Positions 9,221-18,012 of a DNA stretch of 64,000 nucleotides are shown here, piece by piece (the stretch's first letter is position 1; every line of letters begins with the position of its first letter). Both the position numbers and the translations under genes were made by a program. The DNA is from Mycobacterium sp. EPa45 (GTDB lineage Bacteria; Actinomycetota; Actinomycetes; Mycobacteriales; Mycobacteriaceae), in assembly GCF_001021385.1 (NCBI RefSeq), contig NZ_CP011773.1:5394001-5458000 (forward strand), read 5' to 3'. The notes under the pieces are model-generated. The model ran no database searches, had not been told where the DNA came from, and saw only the letters and a list, made by a program, of their open reading frames with translations.

Positions 9221-9243
9221 GGACAACATGTGTTGCTCTGTTT
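9221..9243. promoter_or_regulatory. Recurrent dyad, site B (GGACA-N13-TGTTT)
   Basis: It matches 8 of 10 arm positions of GAACA-N13-TGTTC. It lies in the divergent spacer between the crotonase and SRPBCC genes, ending 22 bases before the ATG at 9266. A CAACA-TG-TGTTG inverted repeat overlaps it, and GTTC-N5-GAAC lies at 9204-9216. Confidence 0.58.
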
Positions 9244-9253
9244 AATTGAGTGA

Positions 9254-9259
9254 TAGTTT
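9254..9259 (+). promoter_or_regulatory. Putative -10 hexamer (TAGTTT) for a leaderless transcript
   Basis: This TANNNT hexamer ends 6 bases before the ATG at 9266 and starts 10 bases after site B, a spacing shared with the P450 promoter at 20936. A leaderless mRNA is inferred. Confidence 0.35.
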
Positions 9260-9265
9260 TCCCCC

Positions 9266-9703
9266 ATGCCGCAGGTCACCATCTCCAAGGACGTCCCCGC
9301 GAACCCGCATACGCTGTGGGGCGTCCTGTCGAACTTTGCGGACGTCGGCTGGATCCCGGTCGCCGGACAGGTCGACGTGCACGGCGAAGGCGTCGGGATG
9401 CGCCGGGCGATCCACGGGAACGGCGCCACGCCCGTCGTCGAAACGCTGACCAGCATCGACCACACCCGGATGCAGCTCGGCTATTCAATCTCCGACAACC
9501 CGTTACCCGTGAGCCGATTCGAGGCGCTGGTCACGGTCGGCGGCTCGGATACCGGCGGCTCCACGTTGACGTGGCTCGTCGACTATGACCCGAGCGGGTC
9601 CACCGAGGCCGACGCAGCCGCCGCCCGCGACGCGATCGAAGCAGTCTACGAGATGATGGCCGGATGGTTGGCCGATGCGGCCTCGGCTAAGGGCTCGCCG
9701 TGA
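9266..9703 (+). CDS. SRPBCC-family (polyketide cyclase/START-like) protein
   Basis: This 145-residue protein has the helix-grip layout of SRPBCC proteins: an N-terminal strand with NPHTLWGVLSNFADVGWI, antiparallel strands, and a long C-terminal amphipathic helix (AARDAIEAVYEMMAGWLAD). Such proteins bind hydrophobic ligands in a central cavity and may carry or cyclise them. There is no good Shine-Dalgarno; a TANNNT box 6 bases before the ATG suggests a leaderless mRNA. The stop overlaps the next gene's GTG by 4 bases, so it is coupled to the acyl-CoA dehydrogenase pair. The ligand is unknown. Confidence 0.8.
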   Translation: MPQVTISKDVPANPHTLWGVLSNFADVGWIPVAGQVDVHGEGVGMRRAIHGNGATPVVETLTSIDHTRMQLGYSISDNPLPVSRFEALVTVGGSDTGGSTLTWLVDYDPSGSTEADAAAARDAIEAVYEMMAGWLADAASAKGSP

Positions 9704-10893
9704 GCGACGGTGACTACGGTGTCTCCTTGTCGGCCGCCGATCGCGACTTTCGGGACGAGGTGCAGGCATTCCTGGCATCGGCACTGACGACGGAGATCCG
9801 ATCGAGCCAGGGTGGTGAGACAGGGCGTCTCGACCGAATGCGGTTGTGGCAGAACCTGCTCCACCAGGCGGGCCTCGCCGCCATCTCATGGCCAACGGAG
9901 TTCGGCGGGCGCAGCGCCACTCCGGTCCAGCAATTGATCTTCAACGCCGAGATGGCTGCCGCCCGCGCGCCAGAACCGATCAACCGAAGCGCGATCAACC
10001 AACTCGGTCCGACGATCATCCAATGGGGCACCGACGAACAGCGCTCGCAGTACCTGCCACGCATTCTCTCGGCCGAAGACGTATGGTGCCAGGGCTTCAG
10101 TGAACCCGACGCCGGCAGCGATCTCGCGGCGCTGAAGACGAAGGCCGCCATCGACGGCGACGATCTCGTGGTCACCGGCCAGAAGGTGTGGACGTCCAAG
10201 GCGCAGTATGCGAACCGGATCTATTTCCTGGCACGCACCGATCCGCAGGCCGAGCCCCGCGACGGGATCAGCTACCTGCTCGCCGACCTTGCCACCGATG
10301 GCATCGAGGTGCGGCCCATCCGACAGATCACCGGCGACGCCGAGTTCAACGAAGTCTTCTTCGACGGTGCACGAGTTCCGTTGGCCAACGTTCTCGGCCC
10401 CCTGCACCAGGGCTGGCGAGTGGCGAAGTCGACACTGGGTTATGAACGCGTCGGCCAGAGCCGTACCCACCGCATCGAGCGCCGGCTCGACATCTTGGTC
10501 GCCATGGCGCAGGAACCGAATGCGTTGAGCGACAGCGGATTGAACGATCAATACGTCGCCGACCATATCGTCCGCTTCGCCGCCCAGGTCGAGGCGTTAC
10601 GCCAAATTGCCGCTCAGGCAACCGCGGCCGGCGTGCGCGGCGTCAGCCCCGGACCGGAGGCCTCGGTCGCCAAGCTGCTGACCTCCGAACTGGACCAGGC
10701 GATGGCCAACTTCGGACTCGACCTCGCCGGTCCGGCCGGCACCCTCGAACGGGGGTCCCCTGGCGCCGCGAAGAACGGCAACGTCGCCAAGAGCTATCTG
10801 CTGATGCGTGCCGCCACCTTTGGCGCCGGGACCTCAGAGATCCAGCGAAATGTCATTGCCGAGCGACTCTTGGGGCTGCCGCGTGACCCCTGA
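9700..10893 (+). CDS. Acyl-CoA dehydrogenase, alpha-type subunit
   Basis: This 397-residue FAD-dependent acyl-CoA dehydrogenase begins at a GTG overlapping the SRPBCC stop (GTGA). The flavin and substrate motif WCQGFSEPDAGSDLAAL is intact near residue 130, and the C-terminus has GAGTSEIQRNVIAERLLGLPR. In the position of the medium-chain enzyme's catalytic glutamate (YEGT) it has FGAGT, so its base must lie elsewhere, as in several mycobacterial FadE proteins. The next gene encodes a shorter homologue lacking the EPxAGSD motif, the arrangement known for alpha2-beta2 steroid-type dehydrogenases. Genes overlap by 11 bases. Confidence 0.9.
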   Translation: MSDGDYGVSLSAADRDFRDEVQAFLASALTTEIRSSQGGETGRLDRMRLWQNLLHQAGLAAISWPTEFGGRSATPVQQLIFNAEMAAARAPEPINRSAINQLGPTIIQWGTDEQRSQYLPRILSAEDVWCQGFSEPDAGSDLAALKTKAAIDGDDLVVTGQKVWTSKAQYANRIYFLARTDPQAEPRDGISYLLADLATDGIEVRPIRQITGDAEFNEVFFDGARVPLANVLGPLHQGWRVAKSTLGYERVGQSRTHRIERRLDILVAMAQEPNALSDSGLNDQYVADHIVRFAAQVEALRQIAAQATAAGVRGVSPGPEASVAKLLTSELDQAMANFGLDLAGPAGTLERGSPGAAKNGNVAKSYLLMRAATFGAGTSEIQRNVIAERLLGLPRDP

Positions 10894-11938
10894 CTCCGAA
10901 CCGTCGTTGATCGACGTCGCGGATACCGCCGCGGAATTGGCCGAATTGCGGTCCGCTGCGGACGACATCCTCGCGCACGCGTGGTCCGTCGAGCGCACCC
11001 GCCGACTGCTCGGCCAGACCGGCGGGTGCTTCGACGCTGACGCCTGCAAAACCGTCGTGGACGTGGGCTGGCCCGATGTCATGGTTCCCGAATCGCGGGG
11101 TGGCGGCGGGGGCGGGCTGCGCGAACTGTGTGTGCTCGCCGAGGCGGCGGGCGCGGTCGCGCTGCCCGTTCCGCTGGTGTCGATGGCCGCCGCAGCCTGG
11201 TGCGAGGCGCGGTGCGTCCAGGACGTCACCCTGCTGCTCGACGACACCCAAGCGACGGTGACCGACTCCGGTGTGACAGGACACTGGCCGCTGGTTCCGT
11301 TCGGAGCGATCGCCAACCGCCTGCTCGTGCTCGCCTATCGCGACGGCGAGCCTCTGCTGGGCGTTGTCGACGCCAGCGGCCCCGGCGTCCGCTGTGACGC
11401 CGAGCGGCCGCTCGATCAATCGCCGGCGGGGCGCATTTCGCTCGACGATGCCCCGCTGGACGTGATCGCCACCGGCGCCGAGGCGGCGAACCGCCACCGG
11501 GACGCCCGGTTTCGCGCGCAGCTCGCGACAGTATCGGAGTTGATCGGGATCGCGTCGGCCGCCAACGAGGCCGCGGTCGACTACGCGAAGGTGCGCGTGA
11601 CGTTCGGCCGGCCGATCGGCAGCAGGCAGGCCATCAAGCACCGGCTGGTGGATCAGCGCTCAGCGATCGAAGTGGCTCGCGCACTGGTGAATCGCGCCGC
11701 CGACGCGTGCGAACTGGGTCATCCGGACACCGAGGCGCTGGTGTCGTTGGCCGTGTTCTGGGCGATCGACTCACTGCGCCGCGTCCCCGAAGGCGCGACC
11801 CAGGTGTTCGGGGGAATTGCATACACGTGGGAGCACGACGCCCACGTCTACCTGCGCCGCGCGGCGACCTGCGTGGCGATGCTCGGGTCGCGCGCGCACC
11901 ATCGCGAGGTGGTGACGCGCTGGCTGCAATCGCGCTAG
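10883..11938 (+). CDS. Acyl-CoA dehydrogenase, beta-type subunit
   Basis: This 351-residue acyl-CoA dehydrogenase homologue starts at the GTG at 10883, inside the last codons of the alpha-type gene. It lacks the EPxAGSD flavin motif and has the beta-type C-terminal region GGIAYTWEHDAHVYLRRAAT. VRVTFGRPIGSRQAIKHRL marks the C-terminal helical domain. It probably forms a heterotetramer with the preceding subunit and contributes half of the flavin site, as in ChsE-type enzymes. It ends 4 bases before the stop of the convergent P450 gene. Confidence 0.87.
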   Translation: MTPDSEPSLIDVADTAAELAELRSAADDILAHAWSVERTRRLLGQTGGCFDADACKTVVDVGWPDVMVPESRGGGGGGLRELCVLAEAAGAVALPVPLVSMAAAAWCEARCVQDVTLLLDDTQATVTDSGVTGHWPLVPFGAIANRLLVLAYRDGEPLLGVVDASGPGVRCDAERPLDQSPAGRISLDDAPLDVIATGAEAANRHRDARFRAQLATVSELIGIASAANEAAVDYAKVRVTFGRPIGSRQAIKHRLVDQRSAIEVARALVNRAADACELGHPDTEALVSLAVFWAIDSLRRVPEGATQVFGGIAYTWEHDAHVYLRRAATCVAMLGSRAHHREVVTRWLQSR

Positions 11939-11942
11939 ACGC

Positions 11943-13157
11943 TCAGCGGTAGTCGAGTGTCACCGGCAACCGGTCGTAGGTGTGCACCAGTGACGAGGGC
12001 CGCAACTCCGCCACGCCGGTGACATGAATACCCTTGGCCCGCTTGATCACTTCGTCGAGAACCATGCGGGCTTCCCGGCGAGCGAGGGCGGCTCCCATGC
12101 AGAAGTGCTCTCCCACACCGAATCCGAGGTGCCCGGCGGCGTCAGCTCGGTGGACGTCGAACAGTTCGGCGCTGGGCCCCCAGTGCTCGGCATCGCGGTT
12201 CGCCGAGGCATAGGCCAACAGCAGCCCGTCGCCCTCGCGGATCGTCGCGCCGCGGACTTCGACATCTTGGGCGGCCTGCCGGGCCATGCTCATCACCGGG
12301 GTCCACCACCGCAACACTTCTTCGACGGCGTTGGTGCCCACCTCCGGGTCGGCAAAAGCCTGCTGTGCTTGTTCAGGGTGCATGTCGAAACATGCTGCGA
12401 TGCCTGCGATCAGGCTCTGCGTGGTCTCGCTGCCGGCGGCCAGCAGGGTCAGCGCATAGGTCATCACCTGAATCTCGTTGAACGGCTCGCCATCGATCCG
12501 CACCTGCGACAGCATGCTCAGCAGGTCGTCGGTCGGGTCCTTGGCCCGCTCGGCGACCAGTTCCATCAGATACGGGGCGACCTCACCGAAGATCAACTCC
12601 ATGTCGCCGTCCTCGGCAACTCCGCTGCCCACCTTGGCGATCGTCGTCGCCCACCCGGCAACCTTCGGCCAATCCGCCTCGGGCACCCCGAGCAGGTACG
12701 CGAAAACGTAGACCGGGAACGGTTCGGCGACCCGTTCGATCCAGTCGAACTCCCCGGCGGGCAGATCGTCGAAGATCGTGGCGATCACCTGCCGCACCCG
12801 CGCTTCGAGCTTCGCGACGGCCGCGGGCGTGAACCTGACACCGATTGCCTTCCGGTGGGCGCGGTGCTCCGGCGGATCCATGAACAAGATGCCCCGGCCC
12901 CCATAGCCCTGCGGGTCGCGGCCCTCGCGATGGGCGATGAGATCCATCATGATCGCGATTCGCTCGGACTTGAACTTCTCCGGTCGCGCCGAGATGGTCT
13001 TGATGTCGTCATACTTGGTGACGACCCAGAACTTGCCCTGCTCGTACCAGTGCACCGGGTCGGTCTCGCGGAGCTCGCGGAACGTCGCGTTGGGATCGCC
13101 GAGATAGAACTCCGCGTCGTCGAAACGGGCGTCGGACAGGGCTTTCATGGTCACCAT
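11943..13157 (-). CDS. Cytochrome P450
   Basis: This soluble bacterial P450 of about 404 residues has the I-helix oxygen-activation motif LLAAGSETTQS, the K-helix EEVLRWW (ExxR) and the haem loop FGVGEHFCMGAALARRE with the cysteine ligand. The start is uncertain: ATG at 13157 (MVTMKAL) or at 13148 (MKAL), neither with a clear Shine-Dalgarno. It is the only gene of a leftward unit divergent from the double CaiB gene, with dyad site C between them. It probably hydroxylates the hydrophobic growth substrate or an early intermediate. No ferredoxin gene is adjacent. Confidence 0.92.
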   Translation of the reverse strand: MVTMKALSDARFDDAEFYLGDPNATFRELRETDPVHWYEQGKFWVVTKYDDIKTISARPEKFKSERIAIMMDLIAHREGRDPQGYGGRGILFMDPPEHRAHRKAIGVRFTPAAVAKLEARVRQVIATIFDDLPAGEFDWIERVAEPFPVYVFAYLLGVPEADWPKVAGWATTIAKVGSGVAEDGDMELIFGEVAPYLMELVAERAKDPTDDLLSMLSQVRIDGEPFNEIQVMTYALTLLAAGSETTQSLIAGIAACFDMHPEQAQQAFADPEVGTNAVEEVLRWWTPVMSMARQAAQDVEVRGATIREGDGLLLAYASANRDAEHWGPSAELFDVHRADAAGHLGFGVGEHFCMGAALARREARMVLDEVIKRAKGIHVTGVAELRPSSLVHTYDRLPVTLDYR

Positions 13158-13220
13158 GACTATGAACACTAGAACATCAACTGTGAATGTGTGAAGCATC
13201 CGGGGCCGGGCGCCAATGGA

Positions 13221-13243
13221 CATCAATAGAACGTTTACTGTTC
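13221..13243. promoter_or_regulatory. Recurrent dyad, site C (CATCA-N13-TGTTC)
   Basis: The right arm is perfect and the left arm matches 3 of 5. An inner GAAC-N7-GTTC (13229-13243) is also present, preceded by AATA as at sites D and J. It lies between the divergent P450 and CaiB genes, 44 bases from the CaiB ATG. Confidence 0.58.
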
Positions 13244-13287
13244 AATTGTCTATTGTGATCGACCGCCAGCACAGGAGCTGACCGCGC

Positions 13288-15360
13288 ATGACCGACACTG
13301 TGCCATCCGCCGGATTCCTTTCCGGCGTACGGGTGCTGCAACTCGGTGACGGCGTTGCCGCCTCCGCGGCGGCCGCGCTGCTCGCAAGTCTCGGAGCCGA
13401 TGTCACCCGTTCGGCAACCTCGGACATTCCGCGAATCGGACCGCTGATCGACACTCCTGCAGGGTCGCGACCCGCCGTCGATCTCGTACTCGACAGGCAG
13501 AAGCACCTTCTCGAGCATGCCGCCGAACCGGCGACGGTGGCTGCCGACATCGTCATCGCCGACGGGGCCACGCCGCCGCCGGACACCGCCACCGTGCTCG
13601 TCACGATTTCCCAGTTCGGCCTGGACGGTCCCGACGCCGGTGGGGCCGTCGCCGAATTGGTGGCACAGGCCAGCGGCGGACTCCTGGCCACGATCGAGGA
13701 CGGCTCCGGCAGCCCCGTCCCGGCCCCGGGGTACATCGCGTCCAAGGCGGTCGGTGCCGTCGCCGCCCTCGCCGCGCTGCACGGCTTGGACCGCCGCCAT
13801 CGCGACCACGACGCCGTCCACATCGACGTGTCGGCTCAAGAAGCGGTGATCTTCACTGCCGCGCTGCCCGAGTGCGCGCATGTGATGTACCGGTGTCCCG
13901 GCCGGGCCGGCAGCGGGCGCTATCTGGCGCCGTCGGGCGTCTTCGGATGTCGTGACGGTCTGGTCCGGATCACCGCGGTCGAAAACCACCAGTGGAAGGG
14001 CCTGCTCGCCGCCCTCGGCGATCCGGACTGGGCGGCCGGCCTCGACGAGCGATCGGCCCGTATCGAGCACGCCGACCTGATCAACTCTCACGTGACCGAC
14101 TGGACGCGCACGCGCGCCAAAGCGGACTGTGCGGCGATCCTGCAGGCCAATGGTGTGCCGTCCACTCCGGTCAACCAGCCGGGAGAACTACTGACCTCCC
14201 CGCAGCTCGATCACCGGTCGGCACTGCAAACCGCAAGCCTCGCCGGGCAAACCGCCACAGTGCTCGGGCCGCCGTGGACGGTCACGCGCGGTCACCACGC
14301 AGACCATCAGCCAGCGCCAGGGCTGCAGGGGTTGCGGATCGCCGAGCTCACCCATGTACTCGCCGGACCGATCGTCGGGGCGCTGCTGGGCGCCATGGGG
14401 GCCGACGTGACGCGTCTGGAGGATCCCGACCGGCTGGACATCTATCGGCGCACCGGACCGTTCGCGGACGGGATCGCCGGACCCGAGCGCGGGGCCTACT
14501 ACGCGGTCGCCAATCACTCGAAGCGCAGCGTTCTGATAGACGGCGCCGCCGATGTCGCTGCTGCGCTGGCCTCGTCCGACGTGCTGATCGAGAATGTCGG
14601 CACATCCCGGCTGCAGCGACTGGGTGTCGACCCGACCGCCCTCGCCGACTCAGGGCGATTGACGCTTCGGGTGTCAGGCTTCGGCTCCGATGGCCCGCTC
14701 GCCGGATACCGGGTGTACGCCAACAACGTTCAGGCGTATGGCGGCCTTGCGGGGCTGACCACCGGCGCCGACGGAGAACCCGCGCGACTCGGAACCGTCA
14801 TCGCCGATCCGCTGTCGTCGGTGGTTGGTGCTGTCGTCATCGCCGCCTGGGCAGTGGGTCCGCTCAGATCCACCGGTGCCGTAATCGACCTGTCGATGTC
14901 GGAGGTGGTGGCGTCGACCGTCGCCGAGTATCTCGCGGCGGCGTCCACGTCGGACGTGGTTGCTGAGCTGCCCGCGCACCGCGGCGCGTACGCCACCACC
15001 AACCAACGGTGGGTTGCCGTCGAACTGACGGGCGCGCAGTGCGAGCCCGACCGGATCGAAACCGTCGCAGCCCTGATCGCGACCAACCGCGCCGACGACG
15101 CGGTGCTCAAGTTGCGCGGCGCGGGCATCGTCGCGGCGAAGATCCGCCGGGCCGACGAACTGGTGAGCGATCCGCACCTCGCTGCCCGTGGTTTCTTCCC
15201 CGAGATCGACCACCCCGACCCTGACGTGCGCCGCGGTCGATTGGTCGGTCTCCCATGGCGATTCGCCGGGGAAGGTGCCGTACCGCTCGGCCCGCCACCG
15301 GCACTGGGAAGTTCACGTATCGACGTCGAGAGGACAGTGCGTTCCAATGCCACCGCCTGA
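13288..15360 (+). CDS. Double-domain family III CoA-transferase (CaiB/BaiF tandem)
   Basis: At 690 residues this is twice the usual length: two tandem CaiB/BaiF CoA-transferase domains (about 1-335 and 345-690) in one chain. Family III enzymes move CoA between acids through an aspartyl intermediate (Asp169 in formyl-CoA transferase). The C-terminal domain keeps the Asp at 507 (IADPLSS). In the N-terminal domain the aligned residue is Ser152 (YIASKAVG), so that half is probably inert or structural. Family III enzymes are interlocked dimers, so the fusion may be a pseudo-heterodimer. AGGAG lies upstream of the ATG. It leads an operon with the mini DUF35 and thiolase-like genes. Confidence 0.88.
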   Translation: MTDTVPSAGFLSGVRVLQLGDGVAASAAAALLASLGADVTRSATSDIPRIGPLIDTPAGSRPAVDLVLDRQKHLLEHAAEPATVAADIVIADGATPPPDTATVLVTISQFGLDGPDAGGAVAELVAQASGGLLATIEDGSGSPVPAPGYIASKAVGAVAALAALHGLDRRHRDHDAVHIDVSAQEAVIFTAALPECAHVMYRCPGRAGSGRYLAPSGVFGCRDGLVRITAVENHQWKGLLAALGDPDWAAGLDERSARIEHADLINSHVTDWTRTRAKADCAAILQANGVPSTPVNQPGELLTSPQLDHRSALQTASLAGQTATVLGPPWTVTRGHHADHQPAPGLQGLRIAELTHVLAGPIVGALLGAMGADVTRLEDPDRLDIYRRTGPFADGIAGPERGAYYAVANHSKRSVLIDGAADVAAALASSDVLIENVGTSRLQRLGVDPTALADSGRLTLRVSGFGSDGPLAGYRVYANNVQAYGGLAGLTTGADGEPARLGTVIADPLSSVVGAVVIAAWAVGPLRSTGAVIDLSMSEVVASTVAEYLAAASTSDVVAELPAHRGAYATTNQRWVAVELTGAQCEPDRIETVAALIATNRADDAVLKLRGAGIVAAKIRRADELVSDPHLAARGFFPEIDHPDPDVRRGRLVGLPWRFAGEGAVPLGPPPALGSSRIDVERTVRSNATA

Positions 15361-15580
15361 CCGCCCCGCGACCGTATGGTCGTCGACGTTCGTTCCGTCG
15401 AAGTCCCCGCTCGCCGGATTCGGAACGGACGGCTACAGCGTCGCGTGGGTGGACACCCCAGCCGGCAGATTGCAGGTCCTGGTCGACGGTGACCGGCCGG
15501 AGCCCGGCACCGAAGGCAACATCGTCAATCGCCGGCTCGACGACGAACAGGTCGAGATGTTCGTGGCGGGCACATCATGA
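15347..15580 (+). CDS. Miniature DUF35-like OB-fold protein
   Basis: The ATG at 15347 overlaps the end of the CoA-transferase gene by 14 bases, and the stop overlaps the next start (ATGA). The 77 residues correspond to the OB-fold half of a DUF35 protein (TDGYSVAWVDTPAGRLQVLVDG) and lack the cysteines of the zinc ribbon seen in the other two DUF35 proteins here. Position, immediately before a thiolase-fold gene, supports assignment as its acyl-CoA-binding partner. Family assignment is by length, position and fold-like pattern only. Confidence 0.65.
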   Translation: MPPPDRPATVWSSTFVPSKSPLAGFGTDGYSVAWVDTPAGRLQVLVDGDRPEPGTEGNIVNRRLDDEQVEMFVAGTS

Positions 15581-16695
15581 CGGGCACCCATATCGCAGGT
15601 ATCGGCGTCACCCCGTTCGGCAAGCATGGCGACGTTTCAGTAGCCGAGCTCGGCGTCAGGGCCGCGCAAACGGCGCTCGAGGATGCCGGACTTGGCTACC
15701 CCGACATCGGAGAGGTGTTCACCGCGTCGGCGTTGGCCGGACCGCAGACCGGGCTGAAAGTCGCATTGGAGTTGGGCCGCACCGGAATTCCGGTGACCGC
15801 GACGGAGAGCGCGTCGGCGGGCGGGATGGTCGCGCTGCGGCACGCGGTCTGGGCGGTCGCTTCGGGTCGGTGTCGCACCGCGCTGGCGATCGGCTACGAA
15901 AAGACGACATCGCTGGAGCCGGGCGGGGTGGTCCCGGCCGCGGTGGGCTTCTGGGATCGCTTCCCGCCACAGACGCACTACGCCATCGAGGCGGCGCGCT
16001 GGCTCCACGACGCGGGCTGCGGGCCCGAGGTGATCGCCGCGGTCGCGGCCAAGTCGTACAACCAGGCCCGTCTCAATCCGCTCGCGGCACGGCGCAACGA
16101 ACAACCCGTCACGGTGGACGAGGTACTCGCGGCGCGCATCGTGGCCGAGCCGCTGACGAAGATGATGTGTCACGCCTCGGTGGACGGCGCGGCTGCCGTC
16201 GTTGTGTCCCGCGACGCGACGGCCCGTTCGGTGGCCGTGTCGTCGATCGAACAGACCAGCTGGCCCGAGGACCCGCGATGGCCGCTGGTCGGCCCGGTGG
16301 TCGGACCGCCTTCGCAAATCACCGCCACCGCGCAACGCGCCTATGCGTCGGCCGGCGTGCAGCCGGGCGATATCGGTGTGGTGTCGTTGCACGACATGTG
16401 CGCCAGCGAAGAGATCACCGCGCTGATCGCCATGGGACTGACGGATTCGGATGGCGTGATCAAGCTGGCCGAATCAGGCGGTTTGGGACACGACGGTGTT
16501 CTGCCCACCAATACCGACGGTGGCTGCATCGCCAGGGGCCATCCGATCGGTGCGACCGGACTCGCCCAGGCGGCAGAGATCGTGCGCCAACTTCGTGGCG
16601 AAGCGGATTCGCGCCAGGTCGCCAACCCCCGCGTCGGGCTCGCCCAGTCCGTGGGCGGCGGCGGCTCGTGCGCGATCGCAGTACTCGGCGCCTGA
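15577..16695 (+). CDS. Thiolase-fold protein (SCP2/Ltp-like), nucleophilic Cys missing
   Basis: This 372-residue thiolase-superfamily protein keeps the C-terminal active-site loop GHPIGATGLAQAAE and a SLHDMCASEE segment typical of SCP2-type thiolases. The N-terminal nucleophile region reads ATESASAGGMVALRHA, with no cysteine. Thiolysis is therefore doubtful; a retro-aldol or retro-Claisen lyase, or carrier role, is more likely. It is translationally coupled to the mini DUF35 gene. Its stop codon lies within a 10-bp stem-loop shared with the convergent CaiB gene. Confidence 0.86.
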   Translation: MTGTHIAGIGVTPFGKHGDVSVAELGVRAAQTALEDAGLGYPDIGEVFTASALAGPQTGLKVALELGRTGIPVTATESASAGGMVALRHAVWAVASGRCRTALAIGYEKTTSLEPGGVVPAAVGFWDRFPPQTHYAIEAARWLHDAGCGPEVIAAVAAKSYNQARLNPLAARRNEQPVTVDEVLAARIVAEPLTKMMCHASVDGAAAVVVSRDATARSVAVSSIEQTSWPEDPRWPLVGPVVGPPSQITATAQRAYASAGVQPGDIGVVSLHDMCASEEITALIAMGLTDSDGVIKLAESGGLGHDGVLPTNTDGGCIARGHPIGATGLAQAAEIVRQLRGEADSRQVANPRVGLAQSVGGGGSCAIAVLGA

Positions 16696-16711
16696 CGCAC
16701 CGCGTCAGGCG
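16689..16711. terminator. Stem-loop embedding both convergent stop codons
   Basis: CGCCTGACGC, a 3-base loop ACC, and GCGTCAGGCG form a perfect 10-bp stem. The TGA of the thiolase-like gene (16693-16695) lies in one arm and the complement of the CaiB TGA (16705-16707) in the other. There is no U-tract, as is common for mycobacterial terminators. It could act in both directions. Confidence 0.6.
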
Positions 16712-17925
16712 ATCGTGCCGCTTTCCTTGAGCGACATGATGCGGTCCCAGTCTCCGCCCAATTCGAGAATGAGTTCCTCTGTGTTGGCGCCGAATTCGGG
16801 CATCGGACTCAGCTCCAGCGCTGTCTCGTCGAACAGCACCGGGCTGGCCGCGAGGTCGAAGGTCTCGCCGTCCTGCTCGACGTTGACGACGTTGCCATTC
16901 GCGCGCACCTGAGGATCGGCCGCAACTTCGACGGTGTTCTGGACGGGCGCCCATTGACCGTCGAAGCCGTCGAGCGCCTTCCGCCAGTGCTCCAGTGGAT
17001 GGGCTCCGATCACGTCGCGGAGCACCGCGATGGCCTCCGGTGCGTTGGCGGCGAGCAATTCGTGGCTTGCGAAGCGCTGGTCGGCGGCAAGGTCAGCCAG
17101 GCCAACGCGCCGACAGAACTCGCCGAAGAACCGGTAGCCCTGCAGCATCGAAAGACTAAGGAAGCGGCCATCACTGGTGCGATAGAAGCCGACGAGTGGA
17201 TTGTTCGGGGTGACGTTCGCACCACTCGGGTTGGTCACCCACGGTTGTCCACTGACCAGAGCGGCGTTGATTGCCACGCCATTTGCCCAGACGCCGACAC
17301 CGAGCAGCGAGATATCGACCACCCGCGCGCGCCCGGTACGTTCCCGCTCGAAGAGGGCGGCCGAGATTCCACCGGCGATCGTCATGCCACCGATCGAATC
17401 CCCATACGCCGGGCCGGGCTGCGGCACAACGCCATCCAAATCACTTGGGGTCGAACCCAACGCGCCGCCCGCACGGCTCCAGAAGCCGGTCATGTCGTAG
17501 CCGCCGGTGCCTGCGTCGGATCCCAGCGGCCCGTAGGCGCTTCCACGTGCGTAAATCACTTTCGGATTGACCGACCGCAGGTCGTCGACGTCGATCCGCA
17601 ACTTGCGCCGCGCGTCGGGAAGGAAATTGGTCAGGAACACGTCGCTGGTGCGGGCGATGTCCATCAGCAACTCGTGACCATCCGGCGTCGATATGTCCAG
17701 TGCCACCGATCGTTTACCGCGATTTGCATGCTCCATCACCGGGTTGCGGTTGCCCTCGATTGCGACGTGTCCGAGCTGGCGCAGCCCCCGCTGCGAGTCA
17801 CCCGTCACCGGATGTTCGATTTTGATGACGTCGGCTCCCCAGTCCGCGAGCACCGCCCCGGCGGCAGGGACAAATGTCCACTGAGCGACCTCGAGCACGC
17901 GCACGCCGGACATCGGGCCGCTCAT
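16705..17925 (-). CDS. Family III CoA-transferase (CaiB/BaiF)
   Basis: This 406-residue single-domain family III CoA-transferase starts at the ATG at 17925, 4 bases after GGGAG. The N-terminal GVRVLEVAQWTFVPAAGAVLADWGADVIKIE is the family's CoA-binding Rossmann signature. Asp176 in YGDSIGGM aligns with the catalytic aspartate, so it should be active. It probably moves CoA from succinyl-CoA or another acyl-CoA to a carboxylic acid intermediate. It is transcribed alone leftward, sharing a divergent spacer with dyad site D with the next CaiB gene. Confidence 0.9.
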   Translation of the reverse strand: MSGPMSGVRVLEVAQWTFVPAAGAVLADWGADVIKIEHPVTGDSQRGLRQLGHVAIEGNRNPVMEHANRGKRSVALDISTPDGHELLMDIARTSDVFLTNFLPDARRKLRIDVDDLRSVNPKVIYARGSAYGPLGSDAGTGGYDMTGFWSRAGGALGSTPSDLDGVVPQPGPAYGDSIGGMTIAGGISAALFERERTGRARVVDISLLGVGVWANGVAINAALVSGQPWVTNPSGANVTPNNPLVGFYRTSDGRFLSLSMLQGYRFFGEFCRRVGLADLAADQRFASHELLAANAPEAIAVLRDVIGAHPLEHWRKALDGFDGQWAPVQNTVEVAADPQVRANGNVVNVEQDGETFDLAASPVLFDETALELSPMPEFGANTEELILELGGDWDRIMSLKESGTIA

Positions 17926-17967
17926 CGAACTCCCTGCGGCAACCCCGCCGTGATCGTCGTCATACCT

Positions 17968-17990
17968 GAACAATAGAACACGAAATGTAT
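17968..17990. promoter_or_regulatory. Recurrent dyad, site D (GAACA-N13-TGTAT)
   Basis: The left arm is perfect and the right arm matches 3 of 5. It includes an internal AATAGAAC as at sites C and J. It ends 22 bases before the GTG at 18013 and lies 42 bases from the ATG at 17925, so it could control both CaiB units. Confidence 0.6.
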
Positions 17991-17998
17991 ATTTGCGA

Positions 17999-18004
17999 TA
18001 CAGT
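17999..18004 (+). promoter_or_regulatory. Putative -10 hexamer (TACAGT) for a leaderless transcript
   Basis: This TANNNT box ends 8 bases before the GTG at 18013 and begins 8 bases after site D. No Shine-Dalgarno precedes the GTG, which fits a leaderless mRNA. Confidence 0.35.
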
Positions 18005-18012
18005 TGTACACC

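Noticed and set aside
7175..9253. 692-residue open frame on the + strand opposite the Rieske start, SDR and crotonase genes
   Set aside because: It lies antisense to three well-supported genes and shows no recognisable domain or plausible start.
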